From Azorinus chamasolen (Eukaryota > Mollusca > Bivalvia > Cardiida > Solecurtidae): a DNA stretch of 64,000 nt. Positions 1-9,293 of this stretch are shown piece by piece. Below the pieces are notes generated by a model. That model ran no database searches. It was not told the DNA's origin and worked only from the letters and a program-made list of their open reading frames with translations. The stretch's first letter is position 1; every line of letters begins with the position of its first letter. The stretch is from positions 11,253,534-11,317,533 of the forward strand of contig OY755247.1 in the NCBI GenBank assembly GCA_963576725.1, given 5' to 3'. The translations under genes and the position numbers were made by a program.

Positions 1-153
1 ATTGTGATAAATAGAACATTTTACTCCACATGAGCAAATGCTCGATTTATCACAATGGTTTCAAAACTACACAATTCTAAAACTCTCCTTTTCACTAGTA
101 AATGCTCCTTTTCACTAGTAAATGCTCCTTTTCAGTAGATTTATTCAAAGAGG
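1..153 (-). mobile_element. Family B MITE, broken copy
   Basis: The hairpin arm (TGAGCAAATGCTCGATTTAT) and the outer arm up to TTATTCAAAGAGG are present; the left end lies outside the window. The segment CTCCTTTTCACTAGTAAATG is tandemly duplicated at about 88-127. The copy stops where an A1 element begins, so the A1 probably inserted into or next to it. Confidence 0.7.
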
Positions 154-376
154 GTATGAATATTCATATAAGATATAATGACATCATAAATATTATTTGG
201 ATGCATTCAGCTATACAAGCATGTCGGACACTGTAGAATCATATCTATATTACCGTTATTTTATAAAGCAAACAGAGCAGGCTCTGATCAGACCACTCCT
301 ACAGGAGCTGTCTGATCTAGTTATACATACAAAATACAAAAGCATAGAAGGGCATATTTATGGAGTAGAGGGTTCA
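154..376 (+). mobile_element. Family A1 MITE
   Basis: Contains ATGAATATTCAT, AATAATGACATCATAAATAT, the hairpin GCAAACAGAGCAG...CTCCTACAGGAGCTGTCTGATC and the end TATTTATGGAGTAGAGGG. The 88-codon frame at 197-463 is a translation of this element and the next one, not a gene. The outer TTAACCC is lost on the left. Confidence 0.75.
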
Positions 377-407
377 GCCTTTCAAACAGAATGGACTCAT
401 TCACAAC

Positions 408-635
408 TAACCCATTCCCTCATACTGATGCCTTTTGATGCCTCTGCAAAAGTCACTTTTTGACATCATTGTGATAAATAGAGCATTTGCTCCTTAGGAG
501 CAAATGCTCTATATATCACAATGGTTTCAAAACTATAAAATTCTAAAATTTTCCATTTCTCTAGTTAATGCACATTTTCGGTAGATTTATTCAAAGAGGA
601 TGGGTCTAAAAATAGCCTATGAGGGTATGGGATAA
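408..635 (-). mobile_element. Family B MITE, near complete
   Basis: Runs from TAACCCATTCCCTCATACTG through the hairpin AGAGCATTTGCTCC/GGAGCAAATGCTCT to AGCCTATGAGGGTATGGG. Its right TAA is shared with the next A1 copy. Confidence 0.85.
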
Positions 636-881
636 CCCTTTACTCAATAAATATGCTTTTCTATGCCTTTGCAAACACATAAGACCTAGATCAGACGGCT
701 CTTATAGGAGCCATCTGATCAGGCTCTGCTCAGTGTTTGCTTATAACATGATATAGATATGACCCTACTGTTTCTACCATGACTACCATTTCTTGCGTGC
801 ATATTCTGCAATAAAAATTAATCCTACTTATATTTGTGACATCGTTATTCTTACATAAATGTTTATGGAGTAAAGGGTTAA
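632..881 (-). mobile_element. Family A1 MITE, near complete
   Basis: Starts ATAACCCTTTACTC, ends TATGGAGTAAAGGGTTAA. The hairpin CAGACGGCTCTTATAGGAGC is intact apart from the outer arm (ACACATAAGACC). Confidence 0.85.
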
Positions 882-1085
882 ACCATTCCTTCATAGGCTA
901 TTTTTAGATCCAACCTCTTTGAATAAATCTACCGAAAAGGTGCATTAACTAGAGGAAAGGATTTTTTTTTAGAATTTTATAGTTTTTAAACCATTGTGAT
1001 AAATGCTCTATTTATCACTCTGGTTTCAAAAAGTGACTTTTACAGAGGTGTAGAATTTAGGCATATATATGGCGGAGAGGGTTAA
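878..1085 (+). mobile_element. Family B MITE, loop-shortened
   Basis: Starts TTAAACCATTCCTTCATAGG, ends GAGAGGGTTAA. The hairpin has lost AGAGCATTTGCTCC of the left arm so that TGATAAATGCTCTATTTATC remains. Shares one TTAA with the preceding A1. Confidence 0.85.
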
Positions 1086-1352
1086 ATGTTTCTGTGGCGT
1101 TACTTTGAAACAATTCCGTTCCATGAACTCAACAGACATTAAGTAAGGATGCATCCGTAAAAAATATAACCAAACTCATTCTTTTCTGTCAACCACAAGA
1201 AAAAAATTAGCATTTTCCATTGTAGCACTCGAATTGGCTCACAAGATTATATCGATCCAGAACTGATGAACTCAGACTCTACATATCTAATGCATCAGAT
1301 CCTAAGCATTGACAAGATTTATTAACAAATAAATAGAACAGATGGGGGAGAG
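1086..1352. other. Stretch without recognised feature
   Basis: AT-rich sequence with no hairpin, no convincing exon and no recognised repeat. Confidence 0.5.
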
Positions 1353-1601
1353 GAACCCTAAATTGCTCCATGAATATTCATGTAAGAAATAATGATGTCA
1401 TGAATATCAATTAGATAAATTTGTTTTAATAAACACATGAACACAGGAATTTTTAGGCAGAAAATGTAGACTGATATTTATATTATATCATAAGCAAACA
1501 GAGCAGACATTTAGTCTAGATCAGAAGGCAGACCTACACTGGAGCGGTATGATCTGGGTCTACTCTGCTTGCAAAGACGTATTTATGGAGTAAAGAGTTA
1601 A
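1353..1601 (+). mobile_element. Family A1 MITE
   Basis: AACCCTAAATTGCTCCATG to TATGGAGTAAAGAGTTAA. The hairpin centre is scrambled (TAGTCTAGATCAGAAGGCAG), but the CATAAGCAAACAGAGCAGAC and CTGGGTCTACTCTG arms are clear. Its 5' flank (ATAAATAGAACAGATGGG) recurs in diverged form after its 3' end at 1602-1630, a tandem duplication of flank plus element start. Confidence 0.8.
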
Positions 1602-1691
1602 TAAATAGATGGAACAGTTGGGAGAGAGTAGCCCTTTACTCCATGAATATTCATGAAAGATATAATGTATGTATGAATATTAATAAGTAGC
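1602..1691 (+). repeat. Duplicated flank plus A1 left end
   Basis: Repeats the 1325-1400 arrangement: ATAAATAGATGGAACAGTTG followed by CCCTTTACTCCATGAATATTC. Cut off by family Q. Confidence 0.6.
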
Positions 1692-1917
1692 TTAACCCAT
1701 TTGCTCCCACGATCCCATATATGGGACGTAGGCAAACAGTGCAGACTCTGATCAGACGCCGCATAATGCAGCGTCTGATCAGTCTACAGTTTGCTGATAG
1801 GAAATTCAATATAAAACAAAACAAAAATGAAAATTTAGACCAGACATCCCTTAGATAAAAAATAGACTAATCCAATATATAAGCATGAAAGAATCCACTA
1901 GGAGCAAATGGAGGGCG
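1692..1917 (+). mobile_element. Family Q TTAA MITE, single copy
   Basis: TTAACCCATTTGCTCCCACG at the start and TAGGAGCAAATGGAGGGCG at the end form inverted termini. The central hairpin GCAGACTCTGATCAGACGCC...CGTCTGATCAGTCTAC resembles the A/G cores. The long arm (AAAACAAAACAAAAATG) is unlike A, B, E, F, G or H. Only one copy was seen in this window. Confidence 0.6.
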
Positions 1918-2072
1918 TGCTCTGTTTGCTTATGATATAATAAAGATATGACACTACAGTTTCCGTCATGGCCAAACAGTCTTGTGTCCATGTCCTATTA
2001 CAACAACAATTAATCTAATTAATATTCATGTCATTATTTCTGGCATGAATATTCATGGCGTAAAGTGTTTAA
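1918..2072 (-). mobile_element. Family A1 MITE, right half
   Basis: Begins inside the hairpin (TGCTCTGTTTGCTTATGATA) and runs to ATGAATATTCATGGCGTAAAG. The left half is missing, probably lost at the Q junction. Confidence 0.75.
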
Positions 2073-2244
2073 AACAAACAATGATATTTGATAGGTTTTG
2101 TCCTGAATTCTTGTCCTAGAATATAGCATGTTTATAGTGCAAACAGGTACTAAAAGCAAGTTTCTAAGGAAAAATTGGTTTTATTGTTCTTGTCAGACTC
2201 ATACGGCCATTACAAAACCACAATATTAACTCCTCAATGCATGT

Positions 2245-2458
2245 TTAACCCTTACAGTGCTGGGAAACGAGTCACTTATGTCCTCTGCAAACAGTGTAGA
2301 CCCAGATGAGAGGGCTCCTAGGAGGAGCCCTCTCATCAGGGTCTGCACAGTTTGTCAAGTTAACTTTTCTTTAGAAAAATCCCTATATGTTCACCATAAG
2401 CTTGACCTGTTTGAATTTTGGAATAGTCCATTTGAAAATTCAGCATTGTAAGAGTAAA
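2245..2458 (+). mobile_element. Family E MITE
   Basis: TTAACCCTTACAGTGCTGGG, hairpin GTGTAGACCCAGATGAGAGG / CCTCTCATCAGGGTCTGCAC, then GAATAGTCCATTTGAAAATT and the end CAGCATTGTAAGAGTAAAG. The arms differ at CCCAGAT versus CCCTGAT, the mismatch seen in all related families. Confidence 0.85.
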
Positions 2459-2821
2459 GTTATTATGGTCTGCAAAATAAAACCTTTGTCTGCAGTAATT
2501 CTGAAAGTCTTTTTTGGTTTCTTCAGAATGTAAGATTGGAATCTTATGGAATTTGTAAGTGTTTCAACTTGATCCATTCCTAACTGTTTGCGAACGTTAA
2601 CAGTTTCACCACTAGCGAGCAAAGAGTTGTCGATTCAACTATCTTTTGCACAAATTTGCTGCCTGCTTCCATTTTCGTTGCAGAAAATATTTCAGAAATA
2701 CGATAAAAGATACTTTGTATCTCATCTGGACACACCGTGATTAATTGCCTTTCATCAAGAAACAAAACTCTATGACAATTTGATCGGGATTTCAATTTCC
2801 AAGAGTTAAAATTGACCTCAG
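2449..2821 (-). pseudogene. Possible decayed coding exon(s), unrecognised
   Basis: This MITE-free stretch carries two overlapping minus-strand open frames. The upstream one is open from a possible acceptor (ACTTTCTAG, exon from 2821) to a stop at 2580 and reads ...FLDERQLITVCPDEIQ...FYRISEIFSATKMEAG. The downstream one, in another frame (about 2622-2440), reads GETVNVRKQLGMDQ...FRITADKGF. Both look compositionally protein-like, unlike the hairpin translations elsewhere, and a single frame change near 2600-2625 would join them. It may be a broken gene piece, two alternative exons or chance; no family was recognised. Confidence 0.3.
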
Positions 2822-2950
2822 CTAGAAAGTTTCAGCGTTTTTCAGAATTCTCTTGGGTACTCTCGACACTTCAGGTAGTGTGCTTCCTGAATCGGTAATT
2901 TTCAAAAATCAATGTATGAGAAAAGTCCAATGAAATTTCTTCACTTTTTA

Positions 2951-3047
2951 TTCCATGAAAATTCATGTAAGAAATAATGTCATCATGAATATTTATTGCG
3001 GTACATTATTTTCCATAATAGCACTTGGACACAGAAAGTTCTCAGTA
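2951..3047 (+). mobile_element. Family A1 MITE, left part
   Basis: TTCCATGAAAATTCATGTAAG through CTTGGACACAGAAAGTT. Truncated where F (3048) begins and not resumed on the far side in the same orientation. Confidence 0.7.
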
Positions 3048-3297
3048 TTAACCCTCCAATTGCTATTCACGTTAATATACCTACCTGTAAATAGTGAAGA
3101 CCCAGATGAGACAGCTCCTGCAGGAGCTGTCTCATCAGGGTCTGCACTATGTACAAATTGATTGTGCAACCAGTGCACTCCAGAGCAGTGATTGCACAGC
3201 GATATACTTGTACACAGTGAAGATATATGTAATTATACAACAGGGCATGGGTAAAGAAGGAGAAATGTATTTGAAAATTCAGCAAGAGAAGGGTTAA
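3048..3297 (-). mobile_element. Family F MITE, complete (250 bp)
   Basis: TTAACCCTCCAATTGCTATTC to AGCAAGAGAAGGGTTAA with TTAA at both ends. Hairpin GACCCAGATGAGACAGCTCC TGCA GGAGCTGTCTCATCAGGGTC. A second imperfect hairpin, GCAACCAGTGCACTCCAGAG, lies beside it. Frames over it on both strands (for example ...SADPDETAPAGAVSSGS...) are hairpin translations. Confidence 0.9.
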
Positions 3298-3770
3298 CCT
3301 TTTACTGAATAAAGACACATGTTTACATGTTTGTAAATAATAGACCCTGATCAGACAGCTCTTACAGAAGTAGACCCTGAACAGACAGCTTCTTACAGAA
3401 GTGACTAAGACCCTGAACAGACAGCTCCTACAGATGTAGACCCTGAACAGACAGCTCTTTACAGAAGTAGACCCTGATCAGATAATTATCTACAACAGCA
3501 GTAGACCCTGATCAGACAGCTCTTACAGAAGTAGACCCTGAACTGCAGACAGCTCTTACAGAAGTAGACCCTGAACAGACAGCTCTTACAGAAGTAGACC
3601 CTGATCAGATATCTCCAACAGCAGTAGACCCTGACCAGACAGCTCCTATACAGAAGTAGATCCTGGCCTGACAGATCCTACAGGAGTTGTCTGATCATGG
3701 TCTGCTCTGTTTGCTGATGAATTTAAACAGATCTGCTTCTACAGATTCTATTGTGTCATTAACAATTTAC
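3294..3770 (-). mobile_element. Family A MITE with expanded hairpin arm
   Basis: Begins TTAACCTTTTACTGAATAAAG and has the diverged flank TGTTTGTAAATAATAGACCC, then a tandem array (next entry), then the closing arm AGGAGTTGTCTGATCATGGT CTGCTCTGTTTGC and about 50 bp of diverged A tail. One arm of the hairpin has been multiplied, the other has not. Confidence 0.7.
3342..3690 (+). repeat. Minisatellite grown from a MITE hairpin arm
   Basis: About 11 head-to-tail units of roughly 30 bp, typical unit GTAGACCCTGAACAGACAGC plus TCTTACAGAA. The unit is the A-family hairpin arm plus part of the loop. Units differ by CTGAACAG/CTGATCAG and small indels such as ATAATTATCT. Clearly local amplification, not separate insertions. 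Confidence 0.9.
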
Positions 3771-3808
3771 CTATTGGAGCTATCTGCACACTCAGATTCT
3801 GCTTTGAT

Positions 3809-4002
3809 TTGGCTATTTTTAGACTATTTTTAGATCCAACCTCTTTGAATAAATCTACTGAAAAGGAGCATTAACTGTGAAAAAGGAAAATAAATAGAAC
3901 CGTGTTAAGCTTGAAACCATTGTGATAATACATGTATATAGGAGCAAATGCTCTATTTATCACAATGGTTTCAAAAAGTTATTTTTACAGAGGGGTCAAT
4001 AT
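3809..4002 (+). mobile_element. Family B MITE, loop-altered
   Basis: CTATTTTTAGATCCAACCTC to TTTTTACAGAGGGGTCAATATG. The hairpin has lost AAATAGAGCATTTGCTCC of one arm, replaced by TACATGTATAT. The left TTAACCC end is missing. Confidence 0.75.
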
Positions 4003-4155
4003 GCTCTGTTTGCTTTTGACATAATATAGATCCCTCTCATAAGGGTCTGCAGTTTGTCATGTTACACTTTTCAAAGTCCCTAAATATTCAACGTAAGCTT
4101 GACCTGTTTGAAATTTGGAATAGTCCATTTGAAAATTCAGCATTGTAAAGGCTTA
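4003..4155 (+). mobile_element. A fragment fused to family E right half
   Basis: 4003-4029 (CTCTGTTTGCTTTTGACATA) is an A-family scrap; from 4030 on CCTCTCATAAGGGTCTGCAG...TTTGGAATAGTCCATTTG is the right half of E ending AGCATTGTAAAGG. Confidence 0.65.
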
Positions 4156-4433
4156 AGGTTCAGTGATTCATAAAAAATCCATCTATCGTTTCTTGTTCAA
4201 TCAATAAAAGCGGTCAATACAGGTCAAAAGAAAAAGCAGGTCTTCAACATAAATAACAGACTAGAAAGGACAAAAAATCAATCCTTAACGCATGTTTGCC
4301 TTAGCCGATCGCTATAGATACAGTATTGCATCTATCGACAAATTGGGTACTTCGAGGTCTTTCTTAGATTCAAGAGACGTCACTTATTATGTTTGTCTTG
4401 TGTAATATGTTTGGAGTGATATTTATATACAGT

Positions 4434-4555
4434 TAACCCATTCCCTCATAGGCTATTTTTAGATCCAATCTTTTTTGAATAAATCTACAGAAAAGGAGCA
4501 TTTACAAACAGCTCCTACAGGAGTATTTCTGATCTGGGTCTTCTCTGAAAACAGA
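4434..4555 (+). mobile_element. B left end joined to an A hairpin scrap
   Basis: TTAACCCATTCCCTCATAGG...AAAGGAGCATTT (B) runs directly into ACAAACAGCTCCTACAGGAG...CTGGGTCTTCTCTG (A hairpin). A rearranged chimera. Confidence 0.6.
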
Positions 4556-4556
4556 A

Positions 4557-4748
4557 GTCCAGAATGATAAGATGCGTAAATCAAAACATTTTCAATAATA
4601 ACTTCTTTATTTCTCCACCAAACCCTGTGTTATGACCACTCTTTAGAATCGTCTCTCCAATACGATTCTAAAGAGTGGTCACAACATAGTGTTTGGTGGA
4701 GAAAGTATGCTTTTAGTATTTGAGTTTGCACCTTAATCTGTTGCTCTG
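4557..4748 (+). mobile_element. Family C palindromic MITE
   Basis: Starts GTCCAGAATGATAAGATGCG, ends TTAATCTGTTGCTCTG. Hairpin CTCCACCAAACCCTGTGTTA / TAGTGTTTGGTGGAG with arms of about 45 bp around GACCACTCTTTAGAATCGTC. Confidence 0.85.
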
Positions 4749-4894
4749 TTGAAAAGGTATGAAAAGGTGTTTCTATCAGGCAATAAGATAATTTTAATGG
4801 CCGAATTTTCAATCTTTAATAAGACGGGCATTATAGCTTAAAACGAAAAAGGAAAGATAACTTTATTATAAAGGCACAGAAATTTTTGGTCATA

Positions 4895-5032
4895 GCAGAA
4901 ACAGTACAATCATATTAATAATACTTCAAAAGCAAACAGCAGATTCTGTTCCGGCATATAGCTCTTGCAGGAGCCGTCTGATCTTGGTTTACTCTGTTTG
5001 CAAAGCCGTTAAAAGGCATATCTACGAAATTA
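4895..5032 (+). mobile_element. Family A1 MITE, right part
   Basis: AAAGCAAACAGCAGATTCTG, CTCTTGCAGGAGCCGTCTGATC, TTACTCTGTTTGCAAAG; outer left arm absent. Confidence 0.65.
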
Positions 5033-5039
5033 AACATTA

Positions 5040-5300
5040 ATTTCTCAGCCAAACCCTATCACAGTGGAACTCATTAGAAGGTCCTCTCTGAGGTGATTCA
5101 GGTCCAGATAAGATGCATAAATTAAAATATTTCAAGAATAACTTCTTCATTAATCCACTAAACACTATGTTGTGACCACTCTTTAGAATCGTCTCTTCGA
5201 GACAATTCTATAGAGTGGTCACAACATAGGGTTTGGTGCAGAAATGACGATTTTAGTATTTGTGTGTACACACACCAGAATCTGTAACAGTTGCTCTAGT
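5040..5300 (+). mobile_element. J fragment followed by family C MITE
   Basis: 5040-5088 (TTTCTCAGCCAAACCCTATC...GAACTCATTAGAAGG) matches element J. 5099-5300 is a C copy: GTCCAGATAAGATGCATAAA, hairpin GACCACTCTTTAGAATCGTC TCTTCGAGACAATTCTATAG, end CTGTAACAGTTGCTCTAG. Confidence 0.7.
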
Positions 5301-5585
5301 GATGCTAATAGTTATCAACACAATACGGTTTGGCTGAGAAGACAGAGATTTTCATATATCATATGCCTCTTATCTACATCTCTGGAACATCATTGGTATA
5401 AAACATTTTACTTAAGTCTGAGTTCGTGAGCATCTGTTTGGTCAGATACTTAAGAATAACTCAGATTTGACAAAGTCAGAAGATTTATCACATTGGGGCC
5501 AAGACTGCGTGTCAGACAGCTTCCAATAACAAAGATGAAGTCTTAAAGTCAAAACTGCAACCATTATGCATATTGCCTTACTTTA
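5301..5585. other. Stretch without recognised feature
   Basis: No hairpin or convincing exon seen. Confidence 0.4.
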
Positions 5586-5822
5586 TTAACCATTTTCCTG
5601 TTCAATATTCTTGTAAGAAATAATATGATATCATGAGTATTTAATAGCTGAATTTTTATCATGTAAACTTTTCAAAGGAATTTTTTGCTTTGATCCTTAG
5701 ACAGATCAAAAGCAAACAGAGCAGACCCAGATCAGACAACTCCTACAGCAGCCATCTGATCTGGGTCTACTTACTCTGTTTGCAAATGCATGAAAAGGCG
5801 TTTATATGTGGGAAAGGGTTAA
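5586..5822 (+). mobile_element. Family A3 MITE, complete
   Basis: TTAACCATTTTCCTGTTCAA to TATGTGGGAAAGGGTTAA. Hairpin CAAACAGAGCAGACCCAGAT...ATCTGGGTCTACTTACTCTG; one of the few copies with CCCAGATC on both arms. Confidence 0.85.
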
Positions 5823-6226
5823 CCCATTACCTGATAGGCTATTTTTAGATCAAACAACTTTGAATAAATCTACCAAAAAAGAGCATTAACTAGAGAAAAG
5901 GAAAAGTTTAGAATTTTGTATTTTGAAACCATTGTGATAAATAGAGCATTTGCTCCTATAGCATTCCCTCATCCGTCTCATCGCACCGCCAGAACAACTA
6001 TGAGAACATGTGGGTTTCACTTCCGGTAAGTAAGGTCCGGTACTGTATAAAACGCGGTATTTAAAGTGAGGTCCATCGGCACAGGCTCAGAATGATATGC
6101 TATCTTATACATGTGAAAGCCGAAGGCTTTATGTGAAATAATGCTCTATTTATCACAATGGTTTCAACAGATGACTGTTTCAAAGGCATCAAAAGGCGTC
6201 ACTATGAGGGAATGAACCCGTTAAAC
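5819..6226 (+). mobile_element. Family B MITE with a foreign insert in its loop
   Basis: Ends are normal (TTAACCCATTACCTGATAGG; TATGAGGGAATGAACCCGTTAA). The left hairpin arm is complete to GCTCCTATA; the right arm resumes at ATGCTCTATTTATCACAATGG. Between them (about 5960-6140) sits roughly 180 bp of GC-richer sequence found nowhere else in the window, including CACTTCCGGTAAGTAAGG and CCGAAGGC. The TTAA is shared with the A3 to the left. Confidence 0.85.
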
Positions 6227-7537
6227 AGCTGACTAGCAGTACTTACTAAATACTACAACAAAGGTGCAAGACTATGTGACACTTTTATGCACTTTGTCTC
6301 GTTATGGTAACACCTTGCACACTTGTCTAGTGCCACCTATGTGTTTTATTACCGACCCTAAATCTGTGCCCCTTGAGTAATAGTTCTCTATAATACCTGG
6401 TACTACCTTCGTGTAGTAAAGAACACCGTTTGTCCGTTTCTTTCATAAAGCAACGAGAAGAACTTAAAACAGTTTTGAATGCAGATTTGGATGCTGATGA
6501 AACGCTGAATCTCGTCAAGTCATCTGGATCCAAACTGTAGGTACAGTTCATCACATACTGCAGCAAGAGTTTATACCATGTTTGTACATTTATTTGGTAT
6601 ATATAGCTGCTTAATTGTTTCATAATTATCATTAACCATTCTACACTAGTTGACCTTGTCACCATGGCGATATTTACGTTTTGCCCTGGGGCTTACGTAT
6701 CATGCAGTCAGTTTTTAGTGCTATTTCTCCATTTTTTATCCTTCCTATCGTTGAGTAAACTTACTGCATTTGTAACAACGTTTGTCCATTTCACTCCAAA
6801 TGCAAACAGGACATATCCTTATAACATATATGGTAATTCAAGCTGACACTATTTTTAGTATTCAATAAAAATGGAAACTAGAATCAAACATATGTTCACA
6901 AACCTTATTTTGTTTATTTACAGTTTCTTCAAAGGATGCCCGTAGTACAGACTGACAGTTAGAAGAGACCCGAAACACCTTCTTCTCTCTGCAATGTGAC
7001 AGTTCAGTGCAAAGTGGTGATATGTACACACAACTATTTGCATGCGAAGTACCTAATTATCGTCTGCAAAAAAAAGTGCTGTCTTCTGCAATTCTCTGGG
7101 TTACCTTTTATTTCAATTGTTTTCAAATATTCAGTCAGAGTGTCAGTCAAATAGTCTGTATCCTGGTGAGATGCTGTCTTATTTGGTGTTCCAGCTGGTT
7201 TCAAACTGTTTGCAAAAGTTATCGTAATTCAATGGCTAGAGTTAACCGCACAACTTCACCATTCTTGACAGTAAGCAAAGTTTCACACAAATAATATCAC
7301 AGAAATTACAAGGAAAAACGACTTTGCGTTGACAGGAATTGTCTACCATACATCCATCAAATACACACATAATTTGGTGGCAAAAGGACTAGTCCCAATG
7401 ATGCAGTATATTGGCTATATATGTTGCTCTGTCACTGTATAGAAAGTCACCATATCATTTGTCGATGTATTACACGTTGCCTTTGTATTTCCATCTATTT
7501 TTATTGAGTTAGAATTTCCTACAGCGCACTGTTATGA
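6227..7537. other. 1.3-kb stretch poor in MITEs, with two decayed H hairpins
   Basis: Only diverged H-family hairpins are seen, at about 6485-6540 (GATTTGGATGCTGATGAAAC...TCATCTGGATCCAAACTG) and 7150-7230 (GTATCCTGGTGAGATGCTG...TTTCAAACTGTTTGCAAAAG). The 112-codon minus-strand frame at 6327-6665 crosses the first of these and is not credited as a gene. The plus-strand frame at 6664-6846 starts in a good context (CACCATGGCG) but has no supporting splice or homology evidence. Confidence 0.5.
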
Positions 7538-7615
7538 TGCCCTATCTATCACACTGGTTTCAAAAAGTGACTTTTACAGAGGCGTCAAAAGGCATCAGTG
7601 TCAGGGAATGGGTTA
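7538..7615 (+). mobile_element. Family B MITE, right half
   Basis: CCCTATCTATCACACTGGTTTC to TCAGGGAATGGGTTAA; one hairpin arm only. Confidence 0.75.
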
Positions 7616-7630
7616 ATGTCAATATTCTTT

Positions 7631-7790
7631 AACCCTTTCCTTCATATTGACGACTCTGTAAAAGTCACTTTGTAAAACCATTGTGATAAATAGAGCATTT
7701 CGAGGGCTTGGTGCAAAACTATTCTAACTCCTTCACAAAGTGAATGAGTTAGAATAGTTTTGCACCAAGCCCTCGATTTGCTCTTATATA
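7631..7790 (-). mobile_element. Family B MITE left half carrying a family I palindrome
   Basis: TTAACCCTTTCCTTCATATTG...GTGATAAATAGAGCATTT is interrupted by I, then resumes as ATTTGCTCTTATATAG. The right outer arm of B is missing. Confidence 0.8.
7699..7773. mobile_element. Family I snapback palindrome, complete
   Basis: CGAGGGCTTGGTGCAAAACT...AGTTTTGCACCAAGCCCTCG, near-perfect palindrome of about 75 bp (one change, GAATGAG for GAAGGAG). Flanked on both sides by ATTT, which occurs once in the uninterrupted B hairpin (AGAGCATTTGCTCC), so it made a 4-bp target duplication. Confidence 0.9.
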
Positions 7791-7797
7791 GAAACAT

Positions 7798-7853
7798 TTA
7801 ACCCTTTGAATGCTGAATTTTCAAAGTGGAATGATTGCCCCATTGGTGTTTAA
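7798..7853 (+). mobile_element. Family R end fragment
   Basis: TTAACCCTTTGAATGCTGAA then TTTTCAAAGTGGAATGATTG; matches the outer arm of R (44843-45037) and stops at the next TTAA. Confidence 0.5.
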
Positions 7854-8080
7854 CCCTTTCCTCCATATATAGGCCTTTCTACGCCTCTGTAAAAGTCACT
7901 TTTTGAAACCATTGTGATAAATAGAGCATTTGCTCCTATATAGGAGCAAATGCTTTATTTATGACAATGGTTTCGAACTACAAAATTCTAAAATTTTCCT
8001 TTTTTCTAATTAATGCTCCTTTTCGGTAGATTAATTCAAAGAGGTTGTATCTAAAAATAGCCTATGAGGTAATGGGTTAA
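7850..8080 (-). mobile_element. Family B MITE, complete (231 bp)
   Basis: TTAACCCTTTCCTCCATATA to TATGAGGTAATGGGTTAA with the full hairpin AGAGCATTTGCTCCTATATA GGAGC. The right TTAA continues into a 25-bp A1 left end (CTCTTTACTTCATGAATATT). Confidence 0.9.
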
Positions 8081-8100
8081 CTCTTTACTTCATGAATATT

Positions 8101-8584
8101 AGATAGATCATTTTTGAATTCTCTACGTAAGAATACAATGGAACCAATTTCTCTGGTTGATCCTGGCAAGCCTTGCAGACCTGACACTTTATTGGTGTAT
8201 ATTCGATGGATACGAAAGGTGATCAATAACATGGCATCCGGAAACAATCAAGGAATAATATTTCTGACATGAAAAAGGCCACATAACATATTTAGCTTTG
8301 ACAAATATATTACTACACTGTATGTGTAAAAAGTCCTGGAAAATTACACTGTTTAAAACGTCAACACATGAATATAAACATATCAATCACATGACAAAAT
8401 CATGTGACCATGATATACAATGTAAATGAAAGTATGCTCCCAATGGCGATAAAGAAGAGCACTTTGGATGAACTTATACAAGCAATTAGGTAATAACACC
8501 CATAGATATAACTGAAGCAACCTGGAGTCGTCAATATGATAAGAAGCATAACATTGCTAATTACACTGCTGGTGAATCGCTTAT
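8101..8584. other. Stretch without recognised feature
   Basis: No hairpin, no recognised repeat and no convincing exon; the 65-codon minus frame here has no support. Confidence 0.4.
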
Positions 8585-8872
8585 TTCAACCCTTTACTCC
8601 ATAAATACGCCTTTCTATGCCTTTGCAAACAGACCAGATCCAGATGAGATGGCTCCTTTTATAAGGAGCCCTCTGATCAGGGTCTGCTCTGTTTGCTTGT
8701 GATATAATATAGATGCGATATTATAGTTTCTGCCATGGCCAAATTCCCTGTCTGTCCATGTCGAGGGCTTGGTGCAAAACTATTCTAACTCCTTCACTTT
8801 GTGCTGTTATAACAAATATTCATGATGTCATTAGTTCTTACTTTAATATATATTCATGGAAGAAAGGGTTAA
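8585..8872 (-). mobile_element. Family A1 MITE with a truncated family I insert
   Basis: TTCAACCCTTTACTCCATAAA to AAGAAAGGGTTAA. Hairpin GATGAGATGGCTCC TTTTATAA GGAGCCCTCTGATC. At 8761-8802 half of an I palindrome (TCGAGGGCTTGGTGCAAAAC to CCTTCACTTTG) interrupts GTCCATGTGCTGTTATAAC; its second arm is gone. Confidence 0.85.
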
Positions 8873-8976
8873 AGAGAGTAAGGCTTCCGGGGGAGAGGAA
8901 AGGGTCTGATAAGGGGCAAAGATGTTGCCGAACCAACACAAAATCTCGTGCAAAGCGTTTGCAACACTTTGATCTA

Positions 8977-9226
8977 TTAACCCTTCTCTTGCTGAATTTT
9001 AAAATGCATTTCTTCTTCTTTACACATGCCCTGTGGTATATCTACATATATCTTCACTGTCTACAATTATTTCGCTGTGCAATCAATGCTGTAGAGTGCA
9101 CTGGTTGCACAATCAATTGGTAAATAGTGCAGACCCTGATGAGACAGCTCCTGCAGGAGCTGTCTCATCTGGGTCTTCACTATTTACAGGTAGGTATATT
9201 GACGTGAACAGCAAGCGAAGGGTTAA
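8977..9226 (+). mobile_element. Family F MITE, complete (250 bp)
   Basis: TTAACCCTTCTCTTGCTGAA to GCAAGCGAAGGGTTAA. Hairpin GACCCTGATGAGACAGCTCC TGCA GGAGCTGTCTCATCTGGGTC. Reference copy for the family's plus orientation. The frames across it (8713-9123, 9033-9383, 9113-9322) are not genes. Confidence 0.92.
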
Positions 9227-9293
9227 CTCAGGCATTATGAATAAGAAACTTGTTTTACCATCGCAGATAACACACACAGTAAAATCAGATCTA

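Noticed and set aside
2257..2451. Small protein with …SVDPDERAPRRSP…
   Set aside because: The frame is the family E hairpin in translation.
3342..3690. CRISPR-like or regulatory repeat array
   Set aside because: Units are contiguous and derive from the MITE hairpin arm; there are no spacers.
6327..6665. 112-codon minus-strand frame as a gene
   Set aside because: It runs through a decayed H hairpin (…SLDPDDLTRFSVSS…) and shows no splice or family evidence.
6664..6846. Plus-strand frame starting CACCATGGCG
   Set aside because: The start context is good and the frame is hydrophobic, but there is no donor in a convincing place, no homology and no neighbouring exon.
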